This document shows positions 1 to 7,391 of a stretch of DNA of 35,421 nt, in pieces; the first letter of the stretch is position 1, and each line of letters starts with the position of its first letter. Position numbers and translations under genes: made by a program. The notes beneath the pieces are model-generated. The model was not told the origin of the DNA. It was given only the letters and a program-made list of their open reading frames with translations, and ran no database searches. The stretch is from DYTO01 sp040757795. Its GTDB lineage: Archaea > Hadarchaeota > Hadarchaeia > Hadarchaeales > Hadarchaeaceae. The DNA lies in assembly GCA_040757795.1 (NCBI GenBank), contig JBFLWG010000005.1, positions 1 to 35,421 on the forward strand, given 5' to 3'.

Positions 1-293
1 ACGAAAGCAAATATCCGGGATTGATGCTTGGAGCAGTTGTTCACAATCAATTTGAGAATATACATCCTTTCAAGGACGGAAACGGCAGAGTAGGACGGGT
101 CTTGCTGAACAATATCTTGATCAAGCACGGCCTGACTCCAATAAACATAGACTTCAAAAACAGTGGAGAATACTATGCATCGTTACAGGCGTACGAAAAA
201 AATCATGATTTGAAACCAACAATGGACCTTTTCATGAAAGAATACAACGAGCTGAAGAAGAAACTAAGCGTCTACCGTTCAAAGAAAAGTTAG
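1..293 (+). CDS. Fic/DOC family protein, C-terminal part (cut by window edge)
   Basis: The reading frame is open from the left edge, so only the C-terminal ~97 residues are present. The segment carries the Fic motif HPFKDGNGRVGR (HPFx[D/E]GNGRxxR), preceded by the usual helix ending in HNQFENI. Fic enzymes transfer AMP or another nucleotide moiety from a nucleotide to hydroxyl side chains of target proteins; the motif His is the catalytic base and the GNGR loop binds phosphates, and all these residues are intact. After the motif comes a helical tail with a Lys-rich C-terminus. An inhibitory helix, a HTH domain or a toxin-antitoxin partner cannot be judged because the N-terminal half lies outside the window. 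The segment is clearly more AT-rich than the following genes, which may indicate transfer. Family call sure; target unknown. Confidence 0.9.
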   Translation, partial: ESKYPGLMLGAVVHNQFENIHPFKDGNGRVGRVLLNNILIKHGLTPINIDFKNSGEYYASLQAYEKNHDLKPTMDLFMKEYNELKKKLSVYRSKKS

Positions 294-340
294 TTGCAAA
301 AGGGGGCAAATACCAAAAATAAAAATCGAGTTAAAAAACC

Positions 341-423
341 GTTTGTCGAGTCGAACCCTGTCCAACAGTCGGACTAGAATCCCGTCCGGCCCGCCTATCT
401 GGGGGGTTCGAGACCACTCAAAC
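341..423. repeat. Nested inverted repeats, possible structured RNA or cruciform
   Basis: Three complementary pairs nest here: GTTTG 341-345 with CAAAC 419-423, CGAACCC 352-358 with GGGTTCG 404-410, and CGGAC 370-374 with GTCCG 384-388. Together they predict a long imperfect hairpin in the spacer between the Fic gene and deoC. It resembles a tRNA superficially (a GGTTCGA-like run) but has no acceptor stem or anticodon arm. It could be a structured RNA, a terminator for the Fic gene, or a remnant of an inserted element. Confidence 0.45.
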
Positions 424-428
424 GAAAA

Positions 429-439
429 CAATAAATTAA
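429..439 (+). promoter_or_regulatory. Putative TATA element of deoC
   Basis: An AT-rich box (ATAAATTAA) lies about 45-50 nt before the deoC ATG. Initiation ~25 nt downstream would leave a short leader containing AGGT at 471-474, a weak Shine-Dalgarno. Inference from position and composition only. Confidence 0.35.
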
Positions 440-482
440 TTCCCGTTGTAGTCTATTTTGAAAATAAAATCAGGTCAAGCAA

Positions 483-1349
483 ATGACGTCTCTCATGGAA
501 CACATGCTGGAAATAGAAAACCGTACGAAGGAGATAAATTTAACTCCAGATGAACTCGCGAAGATTATCGATCACACCGAACTTGCCCCCAACAAACCGG
601 CGGGATCCATGAAAAGGTTGTGCGACGAAGCAAGGACCCACCATTTCTACGCTGTCTGTGTAAACCCCTTCTGGACGCGATTCTGCAAGAGCGAACTCGA
701 AGGCACGGACGTGAAAGTAGACACAGTCATTGGATTTCCTTTGGGCCAGACGACGACCGATGAGAAAGTATTCGAAACGAAGCGGGCGATCGAGGAGGGT
801 GCAGACGAAATTGACATGGTGATGAACATAGCCGCATTCAAGGACAAAGGGTACGACTTCGTCGGGGACGAGATAGAGGCAATAGTCGAGGCGGCGGGAG
901 GGAACACGGTTAAGGTTATACTTGAAACCGGCTACCTGACCTACGAAGAGATACCGAAAGCTTGCAAAATCGTGAAAGAAACTGGGGCGAAGTTCGTGAA
1001 GAACTCTACCGGTTTCGGGCCGCTCGGTGCCACCATACCGCACATTGTCCTGATGAGAGAATCTGTAGGAAAAAATTTTGGGGTGAAAGCTTCAGGGGGG
1101 ATCGGCAATTTCAAGGACGCTTTGCGGATGATAGCCGCTGGGGCGAACAGAATCGGCTCTAGCTCCGGAGTCAAGATAATAGAAGGCTATCGGTGGGCGA
1201 AGAGCGCTGGCTGGCCTATAGAAAAAATTCCATGCAACCTCTGCCCCACCAGCGAAGCGACGTTTGAAAACATGCCCGAGGATGTATCGCGATACTACAA
1301 AGAACAGTGCGCGGAGTGTCAGTACAACGAGTTCAAGAAATTTTATTGA
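483..1349 (+). CDS. deoC: Deoxyribose-phosphate aldolase (DeoC/DERA) with Cys-rich C-terminal tail
   Basis: Class I aldolase that cleaves 2-deoxyribose 5-phosphate to acetaldehyde and glyceraldehyde 3-phosphate in deoxynucleoside breakdown. The TIM-barrel core shows the expected residues: Asp111 in EIDMVMNI, the Schiff-base Lys173 in FVKNSTGF, and Lys202 in VKASGGI. The core ends near residue 240, about the usual DERA length. The remaining ~45 residues are extra and hold two CxxC pairs (Cys251/254 and Cys276/279), which look like a small metal-binding site. The ATG at 483 is used; a second in-frame ATG at 495 is possible. The gene stands alone on the plus strand, tail to tail with the repeat protein at 1388-3031. 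Family assignment is firm; the role of the tail is unknown. Confidence 0.93.
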   Translation: MTSLMEHMLEIENRTKEINLTPDELAKIIDHTELAPNKPAGSMKRLCDEARTHHFYAVCVNPFWTRFCKSELEGTDVKVDTVIGFPLGQTTTDEKVFETKRAIEEGADEIDMVMNIAAFKDKGYDFVGDEIEAIVEAAGGNTVKVILETGYLTYEEIPKACKIVKETGAKFVKNSTGFGPLGATIPHIVLMRESVGKNFGVKASGGIGNFKDALRMIAAGANRIGSSSGVKIIEGYRWAKSAGWPIEKIPCNLCPTSEATFENMPEDVSRYYKEQCAECQYNEFKKFY

Positions 1350-1387
1350 CTGTTTAAAATTATTTTCTTACAAAAGATGGTTCAATC

Positions 1388-3031
1388 TCAAGACTGTCTG
1401 GTGGCCGTCCATGTCTGCGAGAAGCTTCTAGTTCCAAGTGGGTCCGATATTGTGCCTGACCAAGTCCCAGTCGCAGACGTAGCGTTTGGAAAAGCAGCAT
1501 TCAAAGTTCCGGTGCCCGTCCCAGTGATTGTCCCCTGCCCGGCAGAATACGTTGCATTCGCCGTGAAAGTCATGGAAGTGCTGGTCATCCTGCCGTTGGT
1601 GATTGGGATGTTGTAGCTGCCCATATCCGGAGTGGTTCCAACCCAGCCTGTGCCGGTGAAGTTCCCGTTGGTGTCGACCGTCAGCGTCGCGGTCTGGCCA
1701 TCCGAAGTTATCCTCCACGTCTGGGCCCCACCACCGGTGCCGGTTCCACCTGCCGGCAGGTTCGTGAGGGTGTCAACGGAGATCCACACCGTTGCAACGA
1801 ACATGGGGAGCGCTATCACCAAAACGATAATTTTCCCCAACATTTTCATCGAGATAATCTTGAACTTGAACAAAACCCCGCAGACGACAAAAACCGCGGC
1901 GTATGCCGGGATCACGACCCACACCACCGGCGGCACTTCTGAAACGGCGGCGGAAGTGACATACGCATGTTTCAGGTCCATATTTGTTCCATCATAATAA
2001 CTGATGTGGGGGTTGCCGGAGGAGTCGATGGCTATTGAAGTGCCGTAATATCCCCAGTCGCCTGAGCCGTCAACATTCTGGACTTCCCAAGCAGCGCCCG
2101 TCCATCGCGCGTACTTGAGGTCCGCATTTGTGCTGTCGTAATAACTGATGTGGGGGTTGCCGGAGGAGTCGATGGCTATTGAAGTACCGCGGCCCACCTC
2201 CCCCGCGCTGTCGACAGTCTGGATGCTCCAGGAGCCGCCCGTCCTCTTCGCATATTTGAGGTTCGAGTTTTCAACATCAAAGTAGCTGATGTGGGGGTTG
2301 CCGGAGGAGTCGATGGCTATAGAGGTGTACCAGCCAGCGTTTCCCGTATCAGCATTTCCCACGCTCCAGGCGCTGCCGGTCCAGCGCGCATACTTGAGAA
2401 CATGGTTTGTTGAATCGCGATAGCTGATGTGGGGGTTGCCGGAGGAGTCCAAGGCCAGAGATGTGTAACGGCCCACGTTTCCATTATCAACATTTTCCAC
2501 GCTCCAGGCGCTGCCGGTCCAGCGCGCATACTTGAGAACGCCATTTGTGTCATCGTAATAAGCTATCCGTGGGTTGCCGCTTGAGTCAAGTCTCATGGAA
2601 GTGTTCCAGCCTACATCTCCATTCGAGTCAACCGTTGAAATTGTCCAATATGCCCCGGTAAGCTCTGTATACTTCAGGTTCCCGTTGTCAACGTCGTAAT
2701 AACTGATGTGGGGGTTGCCGGAGGAGTCTATGACTATAGAGGTGTACCAACCCACCCGGCCGCTGAAGTCGACGTTCCCTTTGGCCCAGTATGGTCCAAC
2801 TTTTTCCGCGTGCTTCAGGTTCCCATTCGTGTTGTCAAAATAACTGACGTGGAGATATCCTGAAGAGTCGAAAGCCAGAGAACTGTCCCGCCCGACGTCC
2901 CCTGTATTGTCCACGGTTTCGGTGGTCCAGACCGGCTCGGCGCTGACATTACCCACCAAGCCGAGAAGCAAAGTTAAGACTACGCAGGATGCCAAAATCA
3001 TGGGTAAGATTTTAATGGGTTTTAATCTCAT
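1388..3031 (-). CDS. Secreted, membrane-anchored protein with seven ~47-aa propeller-like repeats
   Basis: No named family recognised. The N-terminus from the ATG at 3031 is a clear Sec signal peptide: basic MRLKPIK, a Leu/Val-rich core, then an A-x-A-like site (NVSA) before EPVW. Seven tandem repeats follow, each ~46-48 residues, with core pattern W-x-x-x-x-V-D-x-x-G-x-x-G-x-x-[ST]-S-[IL]-A-[IL]-D-S-S-G-N-P-H-I-S-Y-[YF]-D and ending LKYARWTG. Length and count suit a seven-bladed beta-propeller. Two hydrophobic segments near residues 366-388 and 400-420, joined by a short basic loop, form a hairpin anchor. A Thr/Gly-rich beta domain of ~115 residues ends the protein. Both globular parts should lie outside the cell. 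A GTG at 3052 would add seven residues ahead of the signal peptide and is less likely. The repeat family recurs in the pilin-like gene at 24091-25575. Possibly an adhesin or ligand-binding surface protein. Confidence 0.8.
   Translation of the reverse strand: MRLKPIKILPMILASCVVLTLLLGLVGNVSAEPVWTTETVDNTGDVGRDSSLAFDSSGYLHVSYFDNTNGNLKHAEKVGPYWAKGNVDFSGRVGWYTSIVIDSSGNPHISYYDVDNGNLKYTELTGAYWTISTVDSNGDVGWNTSMRLDSSGNPRIAYYDDTNGVLKYARWTGSAWSVENVDNGNVGRYTSLALDSSGNPHISYRDSTNHVLKYARWTGSAWSVGNADTGNAGWYTSIAIDSSGNPHISYFDVENSNLKYAKRTGGSWSIQTVDSAGEVGRGTSIAIDSSGNPHISYYDSTNADLKYARWTGAAWEVQNVDGSGDWGYYGTSIAIDSSGNPHISYYDGTNMDLKHAYVTSAAVSEVPPVVWVVIPAYAAVFVVCGVLFKFKIISMKMLGKIIVLVIALPMFVATVWISVDTLTNLPAGGTGTGGGAQTWRITSDGQTATLTVDTNGNFTGTGWVGTTPDMGSYNIPITNGRMTSTSMTFTANATYSAGQGTITGTGTGTLNAAFPNATSATGTWSGTISDPLGTRSFSQTWTATRQS
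1994..2890 (-). repeat. Tandem ~138-144 bp coding repeats in the propeller-like gene
   Basis: A block reading CTGATGTGGGGGTTGCCGGA on the plus strand recurs almost unchanged at 2001, 2145, 2286, 2424 and 2703. Diverged copies lie near 2560 and 2850. Spacing is 138-144 bp, or 46-48 codons. Conservation at DNA level, including synonymous positions, suggests recent duplication or gene conversion among blades. Confidence 0.8.
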
Positions 3032-3083
3032 CGGCTGCACACACGAAGGCACTGTGTTTTGGGGTTCTTAAGCGCTCGGGCAC

Positions 3084-3096
3084 CGTTATATTTAAC
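3084..3096 (+). promoter_or_regulatory. Putative TATA element of the LeuA/CimA gene
   Basis: GTTATATTTAAC is a good archaeal TATA-like box. It lies ~33-40 nt before the ATG at 3125 and is followed by GGGAG just ahead of that ATG. It supports the 3125 start over an in-frame ATG at 3059, which would lie upstream of the promoter. The box is nearly palindromic and might also serve the minus-strand gene. Confidence 0.5.
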
Positions 3097-3124
3097 ACGC
3101 CCGCGAGAACTATTCAGGGAGAAT

Positions 3125-4675
3125 ATGCCTAAGGATGTCTACGTCAGCGATTTCCTCCAAGGGGTTAGGAAGGATATAAACCTCCCCAAAAAGGTCAGGA
3201 TATTCGACACCACCCTCAGGGACGGTGACCAGACGCCGGGAGTTTCATTCACCCCCGACCAGAAGATGCTCGTGGCCAGGCAGCTTGACCGCCTCGGGGT
3301 GGACACGATAGAGGCCGGCACGCCTGTATCCTCCGAGGGCGAGCGTAAAGCCGTCTCCGCCATCGCCAAAGCAGGGCTGGACGCGGAAATCTGCGCGCTG
3401 GCAAGGGCCGTGAAGGATGACGTGGACGCCGCCATCTCGTGCGACCCTGACTGCATCCATGTATTCATCAGCACCTCTGACCTCCACCTGAAGTACATGC
3501 TCAAGAAGACGAAGCAGGAGGTGCTCGAACAGGCGGTCAAGTTCGTCGAGTACGCCAAGGACCACGGCTTCACCGTGGAGTTCTCGGCCATGGACGCCAC
3601 CCGCACAAACATGGATTATCTCAAAAAAATCCTGCTGGCCACGGTGGACGCCGGGGCGGACAGAATAAACGTCCCCGACACCGTCGGAGTGATTACGCCG
3701 CGGGCGATGCACCATTTCATAAGCCAGCTCAGGCCCCTGCTGAAGGTGCCCATAAGCATCCACTGCCACGACGACATGGGGCTCGCGGTCGCCAACAGCC
3801 TCGCGGCCGTGGAGGCCGGGGCCGACCAGATACACGTTTCCGTCAACGGCCTGGGGGAGAGGGCTGGGAACACCTCCCTTGAAGAAGTGGTGATGGCGCT
3901 GAAGGCCCTTTACGGCGTCCATACCGGAATCAAGACGAAGCTACTTGTGGAGACATCGGAGCTTGTCGAGCGGTTGACCGGGATAGCCGTCCCGCCGAAC
4001 AAGGCGATAGTCGGCGACAATGCATTCGCCCACGTCTCGGGCATCCACGCCCACGGGGTGATAAAGTTCCCAGGAACCTACGAGCCGATTTCCCCGGAGA
4101 TGGTCGGCCACCGCAGGCGTGTGGAACTGGGCAAACTCACTGGGAAGCACTCGGTCGAAAAGCAGCTCCGCAGCCTTGGGGTAAAACCCGGCAAAGCGCA
4201 GCTTCTGGAGATCACCCGCAAGGTGAAGGTCCTCGGTGACAAGGGCAAGGAAGTCGTGGACGCCGACCTGCGCGCGATAGCCGAGAGCGTCATGGGGGCC
4301 CTGCCTAAGGAGGAGAAGGTGGTCGAGCTTAAGGAGGCCACCGTCACTACGGGGAGCACGATAACTCCCACGGCATCCGTCCGCCTAGTAATCAGGGGAG
4401 AGGAACGGGTGAGTTCGGCGACGGGGGTGGGGCCGGTCGACGCCGCGATAAACGCCATCAGGAGCGCGATAAGCGAGATCTCAGGGCTCAAGCTCAAGGA
4501 GTACCACCTCGACGCCATAACCGGCGGGAGCAACGCCCTCGCTGAGGTGACCGTGAGGCTGGAGGACGAGAAGGGTGATGTTTACCTGGCGAAGGGCGTC
4601 CGCGAGGATGTGGTGCTGGCCAGCGTCGACGCCATGGTCAACGGGATAAACAGGTACTTCGCAGGGCGGAAGTAG
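3125..4675 (+). CDS. 2-isopropylmalate / (R)-citramalate synthase family (LeuA/CimA)
   Basis: Condenses acetyl-CoA with a 2-oxoacid: 2-oxoisovalerate for leucine, or pyruvate for the citramalate route to isoleucine. The catalytic TIM barrel starts with RIFDTTLRDGDQTPG, whose Arg-Asp pair contacts the oxoacid and metal, and includes the metal-binding HCHDD motif and NGLGERAGN. The C-terminal ~120 residues match the LeuA allosteric dimer domain (GVGPVDAAINAIR), where leucine or isoleucine binds. At 516 residues it fits archaeal LeuA, CimA or AksA. From memory the sequence looks closest to Methanocaldococcus CimA (MJ1392-type), but substrate cannot be fixed by eye. The 3125 ATG is supported by GGGAG and a TATA box. 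A nitroreductase gene follows after 2 nt, so the two are probably co-transcribed. Confidence 0.9.
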   Translation: MPKDVYVSDFLQGVRKDINLPKKVRIFDTTLRDGDQTPGVSFTPDQKMLVARQLDRLGVDTIEAGTPVSSEGERKAVSAIAKAGLDAEICALARAVKDDVDAAISCDPDCIHVFISTSDLHLKYMLKKTKQEVLEQAVKFVEYAKDHGFTVEFSAMDATRTNMDYLKKILLATVDAGADRINVPDTVGVITPRAMHHFISQLRPLLKVPISIHCHDDMGLAVANSLAAVEAGADQIHVSVNGLGERAGNTSLEEVVMALKALYGVHTGIKTKLLVETSELVERLTGIAVPPNKAIVGDNAFAHVSGIHAHGVIKFPGTYEPISPEMVGHRRRVELGKLTGKHSVEKQLRSLGVKPGKAQLLEITRKVKVLGDKGKEVVDADLRAIAESVMGALPKEEKVVELKEATVTTGSTITPTASVRLVIRGEERVSSATGVGPVDAAINAIRSAISEISGLKLKEYHLDAITGGSNALAEVTVRLEDEKGDVYLAKGVREDVVLASVDAMVNGINRYFAGRK

Positions 4676-4677
4676 GC

Positions 4678-5214
4678 ATGGATGTTTTTGAAGCTATTCT
4701 GAGGCGGAGGTCAGTCCGGACATACGCCCAAAAGCCAGTGCCGAAGAGGAAGCTGGAAAAAGTTCTTGAAGCGGCCCGCCTTGCTCCGTCCGCCGTCAAT
4801 TACCAGCCCTGGCGCTTCATCGTCGTGACCGACCAGGGCAAGCGTGAAAAGATATCAGATGGCCAGAGGTGGGCCGGCTTCCTCAAGGATGCCCCCGTCG
4901 TCATAGTCGGCTGCGGCGACAGGAAGGCCTCGCCAAAGTGGCACGTGATCGACGTCACCATCGCGATGCAGAACATGGTCATGGAGGCCACGGCGGAGGG
5001 TCTGGGGACCTGCTGGATCGGGAGCTTCGACGAGAAAGTGGTCAAAAGGCTGCTGAAAATCCCGGCACAAATGAAAGTGGTTGCGATGTTGACGCTGGGA
5101 TACCCTCGCGAGAAGCTTGACATCAAGAGACAGATGATACACCTCTTTCATCGGAGAAAAAAACTTGAGGAAATAGTTGATTTTGAAGAATATGGAAAAA
5201 AATCCCAGCCCTAG
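4678..5214 (+). CDS. Nitroreductase family FMN oxidoreductase
   Basis: A 178-residue protein with the nitroreductase-fold signature: an N-terminal RRRSVRTY phosphate-binding segment for FMN, APSAVNYQPWRFIVV, and a central AMQNMVMEATAEGLGTCWIGSF helix and loop that packs against the flavin. Such proteins are usually homodimers using NAD(P)H to reduce nitro compounds, quinones or flavins; natural substrates of the archaeal members are mostly unknown. The ATG lies 2 nt after the synthase stop, so translation is probably coupled. A Lys-rich C-terminus ends the protein, followed by T-rich sequence ahead of the trp promoter. Substrate not inferable. Confidence 0.88.
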   Translation: MDVFEAILRRRSVRTYAQKPVPKRKLEKVLEAARLAPSAVNYQPWRFIVVTDQGKREKISDGQRWAGFLKDAPVVIVGCGDRKASPKWHVIDVTIAMQNMVMEATAEGLGTCWIGSFDEKVVKRLLKIPAQMKVVAMLTLGYPREKLDIKRQMIHLFHRRKKLEEIVDFEEYGKKSQP

Positions 5215-5301
5215 CACGGTACTTGTGTTTTATGCCGACCTTCCCAGTTGACCGCGCGAGAAAAACGAAATTTAACGGCTTTTTCCGCTTTTGGACAAAA
5301 T

Positions 5302-5327
5302 TGTACACTAAAGGCTTAAATAGTACA
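5302..5327 (+). promoter_or_regulatory. trp promoter: TATA box flanked by two TGTACA-like operator boxes
   Basis: The TATA-like CTTAAATA (5315-5322) sits between TGTACA (5302-5307) and AGTACA (5322-5327). The boxes are exactly 20 bp apart, about two DNA turns, so they face the same side. Initiation ~25 nt after the TATA box falls at about 5343, right at the trpE ATG, implying a leaderless mRNA. Methanothermobacter TrpY represses trp by binding TGTACA 'TRP boxes'; the same logic is inferred here. No TrpY-like gene is in the window. Confidence 0.55.
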
Positions 5328-5345
5328 TTGAATTATTTAGACTTG

Positions 5346-6809
5346 ATGATGTTTGGTTACGACGACGCGAAGGCAATGGCAAAGGAGCGGCCATGCATGC
5401 TCCCTCTAGCCATGACAATCGAGGGCTGCGCTGACCCGGCAAAGGTGTACTTCAGGCTGAGAAACCGGGGAAAGCCATCCTACCTGCTGGAGTCTGCGGC
5501 TGGGCCGGGGGAAGCCGCGCGCTACTCGATAATAGGCTGCGACCCGCTGCTTTACCTGAAAGTCCGCGGCGGGGAGGCATCTCTCAACGGAAAAAAAGAC
5601 TACGTGGAGTTCATAGGCGACATGATTAAAACAAAAGACAAAAGAGACGCGTTGCAAGTCCTGAAAAAAGTCGTGGCTTGCGGAAAGATTCACGTCCCGC
5701 CACTCGCCGCGCGCTACATGCTTTCTTTCACAGGATACATCTCGTACGACTACGTCCGCTCGCTTGTAAAAATTGGTGACAGCTCAGCCGACGACCTCCA
5801 TCACCCGGAGCTCGAGTTCATGCTTCCAGAACACTTGATAGTTTTCGACCACTTCTCAAAACTGACCCATTACTGTTCCGTGATCTCGCTGCTGGACGGC
5901 GACTTCGACCGGGAATATGAACGGGCCAGGACGGGCGTGCGGCAGCTTTCCAAAATAACCGGCGAGAAACCATTGCCCATAACATCTAAAATTTCGTCGA
6001 GTTCAAACATGAGCCCGGCGGAATTTGGATCCATCGTCGACCGCGCCAAACGGTACATCGAGGCTGGAGATGTAATCCAGGCCGTCCTGTCGAGGAGAAT
6101 AGAGCTCAGCCCATCTCCACCAGTTGACAGGTTTTACACAAACCTTCGGCGGATCAATCCCTCCCCATACATGTTTTTCCTAGACTTTCCCGAACGCAGC
6201 GTGATCGGGTCCAGCCCGGAAATCCTTGTCAAGGTGGAGGGGCGAAAGGTCGAGACCCGCCCGATAGCCGGCACAAGGAGGCGCGGCAGGACCCCGGCCG
6301 ACGAGAAGAGGATGGAGCGGGAGCTGCTCGCCAACGAGAAGGAGAGGGCCGAGCACCTGATGCTGGTGGATCTCGGGAGGAACGACATCGGGCGCGTGTC
6401 CGACCTCGGCTCGGTGAAAGTGAACGAGTTCATGAAGGTTGAAAAGTACAGCCACGTACAGCATCTTGTGTCTAATGTTGTCGGGCGGCTTCAGGACGGC
6501 ATGGACGCCTTCGATGCCCTCAAGGCGACTTTCCCCGCTGGCACCGTCACCGGGGCACCGAAGGTGAGGGCGATGGAAATCATCGAGGAGCTCGAGCCGA
6601 CGCGCCGGGGAATATACGCCGGGGCAGTGGGCTCCTTCAGCTGCACGGGCGACGCTGACCTGGCGATAACCATCAGAACCCTAGTGGCCGAGCGGAAGAA
6701 GGGTTACATCCAAGTGGGCGCCGGGATAGTGGCCGATTCGGACCCGCGGAAGGAGCACTACGAGACCGAAAACAAGGCGAGGGCTCTGCTCGCCGCGGCA
6801 GGTGTCTGA
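5346..6809 (+). CDS. trpE: Anthranilate synthase component I
   Basis: Converts chorismate plus ammonia to anthranilate and pyruvate, the first committed step of tryptophan synthesis, as partner of TrpG. Residues from 5346 give 487 aa, typical for TrpE. The N-terminal domain carries LLESAAGPGEAARYS, an exact match to the LLES-x10-S tryptophan feedback motif, so the enzyme is probably inhibited by tryptophan. The C-terminal chorismate-binding domain has PIAGTRRRGRTPADE, LVDLGRNDIGRV and GTVTGAPKVRAMEII. A longer frame opens at 5223, but the TATA box at ~5315 places the start at 5346 (or the next codon, ATG 5349). The stop TGA is followed immediately by the trpG ATG. Confidence 0.96.
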   Translation: MMFGYDDAKAMAKERPCMLPLAMTIEGCADPAKVYFRLRNRGKPSYLLESAAGPGEAARYSIIGCDPLLYLKVRGGEASLNGKKDYVEFIGDMIKTKDKRDALQVLKKVVACGKIHVPPLAARYMLSFTGYISYDYVRSLVKIGDSSADDLHHPELEFMLPEHLIVFDHFSKLTHYCSVISLLDGDFDREYERARTGVRQLSKITGEKPLPITSKISSSSNMSPAEFGSIVDRAKRYIEAGDVIQAVLSRRIELSPSPPVDRFYTNLRRINPSPYMFFLDFPERSVIGSSPEILVKVEGRKVETRPIAGTRRRGRTPADEKRMERELLANEKERAEHLMLVDLGRNDIGRVSDLGSVKVNEFMKVEKYSHVQHLVSNVVGRLQDGMDAFDALKATFPAGTVTGAPKVRAMEIIEELEPTRRGIYAGAVGSFSCTGDADLAITIRTLVAERKKGYIQVGAGIVADSDPRKEHYETENKARALLAAAGV

Positions 6810-7391
6810 ATGAGAGTGGTTGTAATAGACAATGTCGACAGCTTTGTGTACAACCTCGTTCACTACGTGGGCGAGCTTGGCGCGGAACCAGTCGTCTTCA
6901 TGAACAGAGCCTCTGTCCGGGAAATCGCGCGAGCAAAGCCTGACAGGATAATCATCTCACCGGGGCCAAAAACCCCCATGGATGCGGGAGTGTCCGTGGA
7001 TGTGATAAAAAAACTCGGGAAGAAGGTGCCGATACTTGGGGTCTGCCTCGGACACCAGGCGCTGGGTTACGCCTTCGGAGGCAGGATTGTTTCCGCGAAG
7101 AGGCTTGTGCACGGAAAGATTTCGAGGATAAGGCACGACAGGAGCCCGCTCTTCAAGGGCGTCCCCAACCCCTTCGAGGCCACCCGCTACCATTCGCTGG
7201 CTGTGGAAAAAAAGACCGTGCCGGAAGTGCTTCGGGTGACGGCTGTGACGGACGACAAGGACGAAGAAATCATGGGGCTGCAGCACGTGAAGTACCCGCT
7301 CTTCGGCGTTCAGTTCCACCCGGAGTCCATCCTCACCCATCACGGAAAAAAGATATTGAAAAATTTCCTAGATTTTGAGGTGGAAAAATGA
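6810..7391 (+). CDS. trpG: Anthranilate synthase component II (glutamine amidotransferase)
   Basis: Supplies ammonia from glutamine to TrpE. Class I amidotransferase of 193 residues with the nucleophile Cys79 in GVCLGHQALGYAFGG and His170/Glu172 in GVQFHPES completing the triad; the oxyanion-loop motif SPGPKTP is near residue 50. It is TrpG-type and could also serve para-aminobenzoate synthase, but its place in a full trp operon favours TrpG. It starts directly after the trpE stop and overlaps trpD by four bases (ATGA), so subunits should be made in balanced amounts. Confidence 0.95.
   Translation: MRVVVIDNVDSFVYNLVHYVGELGAEPVVFMNRASVREIARAKPDRIIISPGPKTPMDAGVSVDVIKKLGKKVPILGVCLGHQALGYAFGGRIVSAKRLVHGKISRIRHDRSPLFKGVPNPFEATRYHSLAVEKKTVPEVLRVTAVTDDKDEEIMGLQHVKYPLFGVQFHPESILTHHGKKILKNFLDFEVEK

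Noticed and set aside
341..425. A tRNA gene on either strand
   Set aside because: GGTTCGA-like and TCGAACC-like runs are present, but there is no 7-bp acceptor stem, D-arm or anticodon arm in the right spacing on either strand, and the best stem has a 9-nt loop.
540..1043. Minus-strand frame opposite deoC
   Set aside because: deoC has all catalytic residues in the plus frame; the minus frame has no recognisable motif.
1632..1997. Plus-strand open frame opposite the C-terminal part of the propeller protein
   Set aside because: It lies wholly antisense to a gene with a clear signal peptide, repeats and TM segments, and shows no start signal or protein pattern of its own.
1994..2890. CRISPR-like or intergenic direct repeats
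   Set aside because: The repeats are in frame, 46-48 codons apart, and encode conserved protein blades with a signal peptide upstream, so they are coding repeats.
3059..3124. N-terminal extension of the LeuA/CimA protein from ATG 3059
   Set aside because: The strong TATA-like box at 3084-3096 lies inside it, and GGGAG precedes the later ATG 3125, where the family N-terminus begins.
5223..5345. N-terminal extension of TrpE from ATG 5223
   Set aside because: This region contains the trp promoter and its operator-like boxes; ATG 5346 is where a transcript would start.
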